Assembly (NCBI GenBank): GCA_964551295.1
Contig: CAZKDJ010000059.1
Location: 1 to 20,701, forward strand
Direction: 5' to 3'
From: JAFGED01 sp964551295
GTDB taxonomy: Bacteria > Chloroflexota > Anaerolineae > B4-G1
Length of the DNA stretch: 20,701 nucleotides
In this document: positions 5,093 to 11,555 of the stretch, in pieces
Layout of the letters: every line of letters begins with the position of its first letter
Numbering within the stretch: the stretch's first letter is position 1
Notes under the pieces: model-generated
Told to the model about the DNA's origin: nothing
The model's input: the letters and a program-made list of their open reading frames with translations, nothing else
The model's database searches: none
Program-made: the position numbers and the translations under genes

Positions 5093-7546
5093 ATGGTCAC
5101 CACCCGACTAACCAACCACCCAGCCAACCTACTATCTCGCCTCATACCTTTTGCCCTATTCGCGCTCGCTTTCGCCCTCTATGCCGCCACCGCCGCGCCG
5201 GGCACTATCTTTGGCGATCCTTCCGAGTACCAGTTCGTCCCGGCTATTCCCGTCATCGCCCACCCGCCGGGCTATGCCTTTTACACCCTGCTGGCCAGAC
5301 TGTGGCAGACGCTCGTCCCCGTCGGCACCATCGCCTATCGCACCAATCTGCTGGCGGCAGCGGCAGGCGCGTGGGTCGTCACAGCCGTTTATCTGACCAC
5401 ACGGGAGATTGGTAATTGGTATATTGGTAAATTGGTAAATGGTACTAACCAATCCACCAATTTACCAACTACCAGTCTACCAGTCTACCTATCATCCTTT
5501 TTCGCCGCCCTGTCCCTCGCCGTCACCCCCAACCTGTGGCAACACGCCATCCACGCCAACGCCCACGTCGTCAGCGCGGCACTGACCGTCACTCACCTGT
5601 GGCTGTTGACCGCCTGGTGGCGGAGCCAAAACGACCGCTGGTTGATGGCCTTTGCCCTCGTCCTGGGCCTCTCGGCCGCCCACCACCCCATCACACTGAT
5701 GGGCGTCCCGGCCTATGGCCTCTTCATCCTGCTGGTACGGTTTCGCATTTTGCGCCAATGGCGGCTTTTGCTGGTGCTGATCATCTGTCTGCTGTTGGGA
5801 TTGACGCCGCTCCTGTACTTTCCCCTGCGCAGCCCTCACCTGCCTCCCGGCTTTCAACCCACCGACATGAACACCTGGGAGGGGTTCGTAAACCACGTCA
5901 CGGCCAAGGGATTGCGCGTCAATTTTGGCCACTTTGGCCTGGCCGACCAACCCGCTCGGGCGATCGTCTTTTGGTCGCTCCTGCGGCTTCAATTCGCGCT
6001 GCCCGTCGTGGCCCTCACACTGCTGGGCCTGATCGCCCTGATACGCCGCGCGCCCAAGGCCGCCGTACTCCTGGGCCTGTTCCTCGCCGTCCACGTCGCC
6101 TTTACCATCAACTTTTACCAGGACATTATGGCCTATTTGCTCAACCCCTTCGCCGCCCTGGCCATCCTCGCTGGCCTCGGCATTACTGCCCTTGCGAAAT
6201 TTGTTGCCAAGGCAACGCATAGATTCCCATCGTCCATTGCCCGTTGGTCATTGGTCATTGTTAATTGTGCATTGTTCATTCTCCCCATCGCCCAAGGTGT
6301 GCTGAATCTCCAACGCGGCATCTCGCTCCACGCCTTCACCGACCCCGACGACTATGTCGCCGCCGTCTATGACCGCTTTGCCGGGCGAGGCGAGGGTGCC
6401 GTAATCCTCTCCGATTGGGAGCACCTGACGCCCCTCCTCGTCCACACCCACGTCTACGGGAAGCCGCTGAACGAGGCGGATGTGAAAAAGGTGGTCTACG
6501 TCAACCCCGCCGACGGCCCCACGTGGGTGCGCAACGTGTGGGAGAACGCCGACGTAGGCCCCATCTACGTGGTCGGCTACCGCCCCGCGCTGCGCGAAGA
6601 GGGGTTGCGCCTGATCCCCGACGGTCCATTCTACCGCGTCCTACTGCCGGGAGCGTTCGATGGCGCGCCCACGCACCGGCTGGACGTTTGGGCCGACGGG
6701 CGCGTGCGCATCCTGGGCTATGACCTGTCCGGGGCAACGGTGCGCGCAGGCGAGCGGCTGCGGCTGATCCTGTACCAGAGCGTGACGGAGCCGCTGGAGG
6801 ACTATTGGATGCCGCACGCCCGGCTGGGATCGTTCGAGGCGCGCTGGACGACGGACAGCCGCCTCAACACCCCCCTATGGCAGCCGGGCGAGATCGTCGT
6901 CGAGGAGTACGAGTTGCCGGTGCCTTTCGACCTGCCGCCGGGGGAGTACCCACTGCGCCTGGGCTACGCCGACGTCAGCGGCGGGCGATTGGATCTGCCC
7001 CTCTCCTCCGGCAGGACCACGGTGGAGATGGCAACCGTCACCGTGCTCCCTCCCTCCCCATCAGCACGGGGGATAAAGGGGGGAGCAGACGCCCTGGCGA
7101 ACCTCGACAACCAAGTGGCACTTGTGAACGCCCGAGCGCGGGTCGGGCTACAGACCCGCCGGGCCAAGTGGGACGAGCCGCTGGTCGTGCGGCCCGGGGA
7201 GACCGTGCACCTGAACCTAACCTGGCGCGCCCTGGCCCGCCCGCGCGATAGCTACACCGTCTTTATCCACCTGATGGACGGCGCGAACCACCCCGTCGAG
7301 GGGATCAATCCCGATGACACGCCGCTGGGCGGCTCCTTCCCCACCTATCTCTGGTTTCCCAAGTGGCTGCCGGGGCAGACGGTGGACGACCCCTACCGGC
7401 TGGTCATCCCGCCGGACCTGCCGCCGGGCGACTATTACCTGGAGGCGGGGCTATACGGGATGACTTCCCATCGCAGGCTTCCTGTGGTAAACTTGGCGGG
7501 CTTGGCCGGTGACCGGGTCATCCTGGGGCCGGTACGGGTGAAATAG
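5093..7546 (+). CDS. DUF2723 family integral membrane glycosyltransferase-like protein
   Basis: An 817-residue protein. The N-terminal half (to about residue 400) is a multi-span membrane region with the DUF2723 (TMEM260/O-mannosyltransferase-like, GT-C fold) signature: GTIFGDPSEYQF with acidic D42 and E45 in the first extracytoplasmic loop, followed by HPPGYAFY (57-64). The C-terminal half is a predicted extracytoplasmic region rich in short beta strands. Such enzymes are thought to transfer sugar from polyprenyl-phosphate donors on the outer face of the membrane. Three segments look inserted: residues about 106-132, 381-397 and 651-665 are encoded by repeat elements that keep the frame open. 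The start is set by the -10 box 11 bases upstream. DUF4446 and bactofilin genes follow. Confidence 0.8.
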   Translation: MVTTRLTNHPANLLSRLIPFALFALAFALYAATAAPGTIFGDPSEYQFVPAIPVIAHPPGYAFYTLLARLWQTLVPVGTIAYRTNLLAAAAGAWVVTAVYLTTREIGNWYIGKLVNGTNQSTNLPTTSLPVYLSSFFAALSLAVTPNLWQHAIHANAHVVSAALTVTHLWLLTAWWRSQNDRWLMAFALVLGLSAAHHPITLMGVPAYGLFILLVRFRILRQWRLLLVLIICLLLGLTPLLYFPLRSPHLPPGFQPTDMNTWEGFVNHVTAKGLRVNFGHFGLADQPARAIVFWSLLRLQFALPVVALTLLGLIALIRRAPKAAVLLGLFLAVHVAFTINFYQDIMAYLLNPFAALAILAGLGITALAKFVAKATHRFPSSIARWSLVIVNCALFILPIAQGVLNLQRGISLHAFTDPDDYVAAVYDRFAGRGEGAVILSDWEHLTPLLVHTHVYGKPLNEADVKKVVYVNPADGPTWVRNVWENADVGPIYVVGYRPALREEGLRLIPDGPFYRVLLPGAFDGAPTHRLDVWADGRVRILGYDLSGATVRAGERLRLILYQSVTEPLEDYWMPHARLGSFEARWTTDSRLNTPLWQPGEIVVEEYELPVPFDLPPGEYPLRLGYADVSGGRLDLPLSSGRTTVEMATVTVLPPSPSARGIKGGADALANLDNQVALVNARARVGLQTRRAKWDEPLVVRPGETVHLNLTWRALARPRDSYTVFIHLMDGANHPVEGINPDDTPLGGSFPTYLWFPKWLPGQTVDDPYRLVIPPDLPPGDYYLEAGLYGMTSHRRLPVVNLAGLAGDRVILGPVRVK
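5408..5489 (+). repeat. Intragenic 7-8-mer repeat with inverted halves (ATTGGTA / ACCAATTT)
   Basis: The left half has ATTGGTA at 5408, 5415, 5423 and 5431. The right half has ACCA-starting units at 5448, 5456, 5464, 5471 and 5479, the last two being identical ACCAGTCT. TTGGTAAATTGG (5424-5435) and CCAATTTACCAA (5457-5468) form a perfect 12-bp stem. The element lies in frame in the DUF2723 gene. Confidence 0.75.
6235..6283 (+). repeat. Intragenic heptamer repeat, CATTGTT family
   Basis: Seven consecutive 7-base units: CATTGCC, CGTTGGT, CATTGGT, CATTGTT, AATTGTG, CATTGTT, CATTCTC. It lies in frame in the DUF2723 gene and encodes a hydrophobic stretch (WSLVIVNCALFI) that can serve as a membrane helix. 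A GTTGCC/GGCAAC inverted pair sits upstream at 6203-6216. Confidence 0.7.
7043..7086 (+). repeat. Intragenic GC-rich palindromic element
   Basis: GCTCCC (7045-7050) pairs with GGGAGC (7081-7086), enclosing C-rich then G-rich runs; GTGCT (7043-7047) can alternatively pair with AGCAC (7063-7067). It encodes LPPSPSARGIKGGADA in the DUF2723 protein, a segment unlike the flanking beta-strand-rich sequence. A similar C-run/G-run element lies at 20410-20455. Confidence 0.5.
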
Positions 7547-7560
7547 TGGGAGGTACATAC

Positions 7561-8067
7561 ATGGAGGAATTGATTCTAATTTGGTCGGTGGTCTTGACAA
7601 TCCTGTTCATCGTGGGCGTCGTGTGGATCCTCGACCTGCAACGCCGGTTACGTTGGCTGCAACAACGCCGCGACGAGATGTTCGCCGGCGCAGAGGTTGA
7701 CGCAAGCCTGGCCGCCACGGTAGAGAATCTGGCCGCGCGGCTATCCGAGACCAACGCACGCACCGAGCGGCTGGTCGCCCAGGCCAAACAGATCGACGAC
7801 GCACTGGCTCACGTCGTGCAGGGGGTGGGGTTGGTGCGCTTTCGCGCCTTTCAAGACACCGGGGGCGATCAGAGCTTTGCCCTGGCACTGGCAGATGGCG
7901 AGGGGAATGGCGTCGTTATCTCGGCGCTCTACGGACGCGGCAAGACGCGCGTCTATGCCAAGCCGGTGCAGGGATGGCTCTCACCCAAGCCATTGGGGGA
8001 AGAAGAGGAACAAGCTCTAGCCGAGGCTCGCCAAGTCGTCGTCGGCCAAGACTCGGCACAAGATTGA
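7561..8067 (+). CDS. DUF4446 family protein
   Basis: A 168-residue protein with an N-terminal membrane helix (about residues 4-22), a helical, probably coiled-coil segment (about 25-85) and a C-terminal DUF4446 domain with VGLVRFRAFQDTGGDQSFALAL, NGVVISALYGRGKTRVYAKPV and a final acidic helix. The role of this family is unknown; it is common in Gram-positive bacteria and Chloroflexota. The ATG at 7561 is preferred over the overlapping GTG at 7546 because GGGAGG sits 7-8 bases before it. The gene follows the DUF2723 stop by 14 bases. Its stop codon overlaps the -35 box of the bactofilin promoter. Confidence 0.8.
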   Translation: MEELILIWSVVLTILFIVGVVWILDLQRRLRWLQQRRDEMFAGAEVDASLAATVENLAARLSETNARTERLVAQAKQIDDALAHVVQGVGLVRFRAFQDTGGDQSFALALADGEGNGVVISALYGRGKTRVYAKPVQGWLSPKPLGEEEEQALAEARQVVVGQDSAQD

Positions 8068-8092
8068 CAAAAGCCTAACGCTGAGGTATGAT
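8064..8092 (+). promoter_or_regulatory. Promoter of bactofilin gene
   Basis: TTGACA (8064-8069), 17-base spacer, TATGAT (8087-8092): a near-consensus sigma70-type promoter overlapping the end of the DUF4446 gene. The expected leader is about 55 bases and carries a strong AAGGAGG site. Confidence 0.7.
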
Positions 8093-8153
8093 TCTGGTCA
8101 CTTGACAGCAGTTGGCGATGAATGGATCAATCCTATAGGTAAGGAGGATACCC

Positions 8154-8639
8154 GTGTTCGGAAGAGAAAAAAACAAACCGGCAGCACCTCAAGCGGCAGC
8201 CACCCCCGTTTCCAAGATCGAAACGATCGTTGGCCCCAATGCTTACTTCCGGGGCGACATCCAGTCGGATGGAGGCGTTCGCATCGACGGTATTTTGGAG
8301 GGCACCGTCGACATCACCGGTAACCTGGTCATCGGTGAGGGGGCGAAGGTCATTGCCGACATCAGCGCCAACAACATCTCTATCTCCGGCGCGATCAAGG
8401 GCAACGTCAACGGCAACCGGGTGGAGATCCTCGACACCGGGCGGGTGTGGGGCGATCTGACCATCAACTCACTGCTGCTCAATGAAGGCGCCTACCTGCG
8501 CGGGCAGACGATGATGCACGGCGACATCGAGCCGCCGATGATCGAGGCACCCAAGACGCAGGCTAAACCCACTCCACAGCAGCAATCCCCACGGGCCACA
8601 GTAGTAGATGCAGAGCCAAGGCATCCGCTGGAAGTATAA
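8154..8639 (+). CDS. Bactofilin family cytoskeletal protein
   Basis: A 161-residue protein with a short disordered N-terminus, a bactofilin beta-helix core (about residues 22-115) showing the repeating hydrophobic/glycine pattern (FRGDIQSDGGVRIDGILEGTV, GNLVIGEGAKVIADI, GNVNGNRVEIL, GRVWGDLTI) and a Pro/Gln-rich disordered tail. Bactofilins polymerise without nucleotide into filaments that scaffold cell-wall enzymes, polarity factors or shape determinants at the membrane. The start is GTG, fixed by AAGGAGG (8141-8147) 6 bases upstream; no ATG is better placed. It has its own promoter and a strong terminator, so it can be expressed apart from the upstream glycosyltransferase genes. Confidence 0.9.
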   Translation: MFGREKNKPAAPQAAATPVSKIETIVGPNAYFRGDIQSDGGVRIDGILEGTVDITGNLVIGEGAKVIADISANNISISGAIKGNVNGNRVEILDTGRVWGDLTINSLLLNEGAYLRGQTMMHGDIEPPMIEAPKTQAKPTPQQQSPRATVVDAEPRHPLEV

Positions 8640-8662
8640 AGTCTAGTCTACACAGAACCGTC

Positions 8663-8698
8663 AAGCCCCGCCGCGCTGATGCGGCGGGGCTTATTTTT
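8663..8698 (+). terminator. Rho-independent terminator after bactofilin
   Basis: A perfect 12-bp stem (8663-8674 with 8681-8692, core AAGCCCCGCCGC), 6-base loop, then ATTTTT. An outer GAACCGT/ACGGTTC pair (8656-8662 and 8701-8707) extends the symmetry to the stop of the convergent gene, but there is no T-run in the reverse direction. Confidence 0.9.
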
Positions 8699-8705
8699 GA
8701 ACGGT

Positions 8706-9479
8706 TCACACCAGCGGCCACGGAACCTGGCGGCGATGGGGATCGGGATGGGGCAAGACCGGATTTTCCAGCAGCGCCGCCAGGCGTGCGTTCAACGCGG
8801 CGATCTCTTCCTCGGTTAGCAGCTTGGCCAACTTTTCGCGCAGCGGTCCCTCACCGGCCAATTGCTCCTGTAACTCGCTCAAATCGGACTGATACGCTCC
8901 AGGAATCGGCTCCCAAGCAAAATCCCAGATCACCGTACGCAGCTTGGGCTCGGCGTGAAAGGTGAGCGCGTTGTCGATCGCCCAGATGCGGTCCCACTCG
9001 TCCAGCAACAGATGACCGCCCTTGCGATCGGCGTTGTTGGACAGAATATCGAACAGGGCCACGGGAAACAGATCAGCCCGCCGCTCCTCGCGCAGGGAAA
9101 AGTAGGTGGCCTCGAGGTCGGCGTCGATAAAGAGCTGCAGCGCGCCAACGCCGTGGGGACCATCGCGCAGGACGGTGGGCGGGATCAGGGGCCATCCCAG
9201 TGCCCGGCTGACCACGTAGGCAGCCACCTCCCGCAGGCAAAGCGTGCCCTGGGGGAAATCCCAGAGCGGTCGTTCTCCCCGATGCGGTTTGTAGACCGCC
9301 AGCGCCTGCAGGTCGTCCCCGGTCACGCTGGCGAGAAAGATGACGTTGGAACTGGAGAGAATCTGCCCGACGAGTTCCACGCCACCTTCCAGCAGCAGTT
9401 GCACCACCCGCTCCGGCTCTACCAATACCGGCGGGCTGGCGTCAGTCTTCTTCCAGATCGTAGAGGCGCTTGCGTCCAT
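8706..9479 (-). CDS. SCO1664 family protein, PI3/PI4-kinase-like fold
   Basis: A 257-residue protein of the SCO1664 type (TIGR03843-like), distantly related to phosphatidylinositol kinases. Kinase-like features: LAVYKPHRGERPL with K64 as the probable ATP lysine, E84 in the following helix, the catalytic-loop-like NNADRKGGHLL with D151, and the metal-binding-like IWAIDNALTFH with D169. The biochemical activity of the family is not established to my knowledge. It is the last gene of a four-gene operon and overlaps the end of the DUF3090 gene by 38 bases if the ATG at 9479 is used; a later non-ATG start is possible because the first 18 residues look unconserved. Confidence 0.82.
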   Translation of the reverse strand: MDASASTIWKKTDASPPVLVEPERVVQLLLEGGVELVGQILSSSNVIFLASVTGDDLQALAVYKPHRGERPLWDFPQGTLCLREVAAYVVSRALGWPLIPPTVLRDGPHGVGALQLFIDADLEATYFSLREERRADLFPVALFDILSNNADRKGGHLLLDEWDRIWAIDNALTFHAEPKLRTVIWDFAWEPIPGAYQSDLSELQEQLAGEGPLREKLAKLLTEEEIAALNARLAALLENPVLPHPDPHRRQVPWPLV

Positions 9480-9966
9480 TGTCCCGCACGCAGACGTGCT
9501 CTTCGTCGGGCTCGATCACCTCGTCACACAGCGGGCAGATCGGGCGACCGGAGGCGACGGCGACGGCGGCCTTGCGGGCCAGCGCTGCCATCTGCTCGTG
9601 CCTGGCCCAGATGCGCACCCGTCCGCCCAGCTCACCCTCCGCCGTCAGTTCCTCGGCCGCGATAACCAGCATGTCGCGCTCCTGATTGTACCCCAGCTCC
9701 AGCTTGCCCACACGAAAGAGCGGCTCGACCGGGGAAATGAGATCCAAGCCCGACAGATCGAACTCCTCATCGATCGCGTTCAACTGCTGCAGCGCCCCGC
9801 CAATGGCGACGGCGATTGCGGCGGCCTGCTCCTTCTCGATGAGCAGCGTGATCACCAGATCGTCTTGGGCCGCTTGCAGGTAGAACGTGCGCTGGCCCGG
9901 CGGGCCGATGGTGTCGACGGTGACGAAATCCGCGTGACTTAGCTCGATCCATTCGGGTTGGTTCAT
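9442..9966 (-). CDS. DUF3090 family protein (SCO1663-like)
   Basis: A 174-residue protein matching the DUF3090 family. The N-terminal part is a beta-rich domain (FVTVDTIGPPGQRTFYLQA, LVITLLIEKEQAAA). The C-terminus carries a likely zinc-binding knuckle: C144 and C147 (ICPLC), then H157 and C159 (EEHVC). In Actinobacteria this family is encoded beside an MSMEG_4193-type phosphatase and an SCO1664 protein, usually near mshC. The same trio is present here. Its ATG overlaps the stop of the phosphatase gene (ATGA, 9966-9963), indicating translational coupling. Function unknown; the constant gene company suggests one complex or pathway. Confidence 0.85.
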   Translation of the reverse strand: MNQPEWIELSHADFVTVDTIGPPGQRTFYLQAAQDDLVITLLIEKEQAAAIAVAIGGALQQLNAIDEEFDLSGLDLISPVEPLFRVGKLELGYNQERDMLVIAAEELTAEGELGGRVRIWARHEQMAALARKAAVAVASGRPICPLCDEVIEPDEEHVCVRDNGRKRLYDLEED

Positions 9967-10589
9967 CCCTCTTTCTCCTCAGAGATGACCGGCAGGTGGC
10001 TGATATCGTTTAGACACAGCAGACGGGGCACCAAGTCTCCCAGCTCTAAAACCGTCAGCGAGGCAGGGGCGATCACCAGCCGCTGGAATAGGTCGAGGTG
10101 CAATCCGATGGTATAAGCCACGACGGCCTTGATCACATCGGCGTGGGAGACGACGGCGACCGTCTGCTTGGGGTGGTCGGCGCACACACGCTCTAACTCT
10201 GCTACAGCCCGTGCCTGCACCTCGCGGAAACTCTCCCCGCCGGGAAAGCGCATCGCGCTGGGCACGAACTGAACCTTGCGCCACAGGCGCCGCTTGCGTA
10301 GTTTTTCGAGCGGCTGTCCCGTCCAGCGCCCGATGCGCACCTCTCCCAAGTCCTCGCGCACTACCACCGGCAAGCCGTGGGGCGCGGCGACGATCTCAGC
10401 CGTCTCCAACGTTCGCTCCAGCGGGCTGGCGTACACCGCCGCCACCTCGACCGAAGCCAAACATTGAGCCAGAGCCTGCGCCTGAGCCCTGCCTACCTGG
10501 TTCAAGTGGACACCGGGCGTCCAGCCCGTCAAGACGCCGCTCTTCTGGGCATCGTTCGCACCGTGACGGATGAGCAATAGGCGGGTCAT
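9963..10589 (-). CDS. Histidine phosphatase family protein, MSMEG_4193 type
   Basis: A 208-residue phosphoglycerate-mutase-like phosphatase. Catalytic features: RHG at 8-10 with nucleophile H9, R59 in SPLERTLETAE, E83 in LGEVRIGRWTG, and H149 in VVSHADVIK. The RHG-plus-SPLERT pattern gives a phosphohistidine intermediate; the physiological substrate is unknown for this subfamily. The start codon lies one base after the stop of the universal stress protein gene (TGA-T-ATG), and its own stop overlaps the DUF3090 start, so translation of the operon is tightly coupled. Confidence 0.88.
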   Translation of the reverse strand: MTRLLLIRHGANDAQKSGVLTGWTPGVHLNQVGRAQAQALAQCLASVEVAAVYASPLERTLETAEIVAAPHGLPVVVREDLGEVRIGRWTGQPLEKLRKRRLWRKVQFVPSAMRFPGGESFREVQARAVAELERVCADHPKQTVAVVSHADVIKAVVAYTIGLHLDLFQRLVIAPASLTVLELGDLVPRLLCLNDISHLPVISEEKEG

Positions 10590-10590
10590 A

Positions 10591-11433
10591 TCACCGCACC
10601 AGCAACACCGGGCACTCTGTCTCGTCCAGCAACTTTTGCAGCGGTGCCAGGTGCAGAATCGTGCTACTCAGCACCAGCACGCCGCCGTGTTCGGCCTGCA
10701 TGGCCTGAGTCAGCGCCGGCACACTTGCCTCCGGCAGCCGCCGGAAGCGCACCAGGAGTCCCTGACAGCGCAGCCAATCAGCCATCTCGGCTTGTAACCG
10801 ATACTCCTCATCCAGCGTATCGGCCACGATCAACACCGCCAGGTATCCCCCATTCCTTCTCGCCAGGCGCGCCGCGATCTTGATCGCCCGTCGGGCGATG
10901 GGCGATCCGTCGTACGTCACCAAGACCGGCGGCCTGATATCCTCATCGCGCTGCAACAAGAGCACACAGCACGGAGCCTGCACCGCCGCCGCCAGCGCCG
11001 TAGAGCCCAGCCGTATCCGCCGGATGAGAGGGCGGCTCACCTTGCCCAGAATGAGCATATCGGCTTCCTCGGCCGCCGCCACCACCTCGTGCGCCACCTC
11101 TCCGCGCGCAACCTGGAAAGACCATTTGACCTTTCGGCGCTCACAGATTGCCGCCAGCGCCCGCTGGGCCTGGGAAGCTTGGGCTCGCAACTGGCGCTCC
11201 ATGCCCTGGGAATCGAGCCGCGCGCCGGAGACATACGGATAATGCACCTGCCGCGTTGCAGGCGAGTCCGCCGCCCGCAACAGGTTGATGTCCTCGACGT
11301 ACAACCCCCTCAACTCGGCCTTCATGCCGACAGCCAACTCGACCGCAGCCTCAAGCGCCGCCAGGCTGTTGTGCGAGGTGTCCAACGCCACCAATATGCG
11401 CCGGAACACCAGCTCGTCGTTTCGCGCGTTCAT
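10591..11433 (-). CDS. Universal stress protein, two tandem Usp domains
   Basis: About 280 residues in two UspA-like halves. The first (RRILVALDTSHNSLAALEAAVELA ... ADMLILGKVSRPLIRR ... APCCVLLLQR) is the better preserved; the second (PPVLVTYDGSPIARRAIKIAARLA ... GVLVLSS ... CPVLLVR) is shorter. Usp proteins bind ATP or other nucleotides and act in stress adaptation, without a uniform mechanism. The first gene of the operon, it runs into the phosphatase with 1 base between. The ATG at 11433 is chosen because it starts just before the conserved first strand and lies 10 bases after a TATAGA box, the same geometry as the leaderless genes in this window; an ATG at 11442 is also possible. Confidence 0.8.
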   Translation of the reverse strand: MNARNDELVFRRILVALDTSHNSLAALEAAVELAVGMKAELRGLYVEDINLLRAADSPATRQVHYPYVSGARLDSQGMERQLRAQASQAQRALAAICERRKVKWSFQVARGEVAHEVVAAAEEADMLILGKVSRPLIRRIRLGSTALAAAVQAPCCVLLLQRDEDIRPPVLVTYDGSPIARRAIKIAARLARRNGGYLAVLIVADTLDEEYRLQAEMADWLRCQGLLVRFRRLPEASVPALTQAMQAEHGGVLVLSSTILHLAPLQKLLDETECPVLLVR

Positions 11434-11504
11434 GCTAGGCATCTCTATAGTCCCGAATCTTGACAAACGAGTTAAGTTTCATGGCCAAATGCCACTCATT
11501 GAGT

Positions 11505-11553
11505 GCAGTTTTGGCCGCAGGCCAAAACTGCTTAGGGTCGGCTTCGCCGACCC
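11505..11553 (-). terminator. Tandem hairpins after the Lon-like gene
   Basis: Two perfect stems follow the Lon-like stop codon (11556). Stem 1 is 8 bp at 11535-11542/11546-11553; on the minus strand its loop is GCGAAGC-like and very stable. Stem 2 is 12 bp at 11505-11516/11520-11531. No T-run follows, so this is either Rho-dependent/roadblock-like termination or an mRNA 3'-end stabiliser of the REP type. A CACTCA/TGAGTG palindrome adjoins it at 11493-11505. Confidence 0.5.
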
Positions 11554-11555
11554 GC

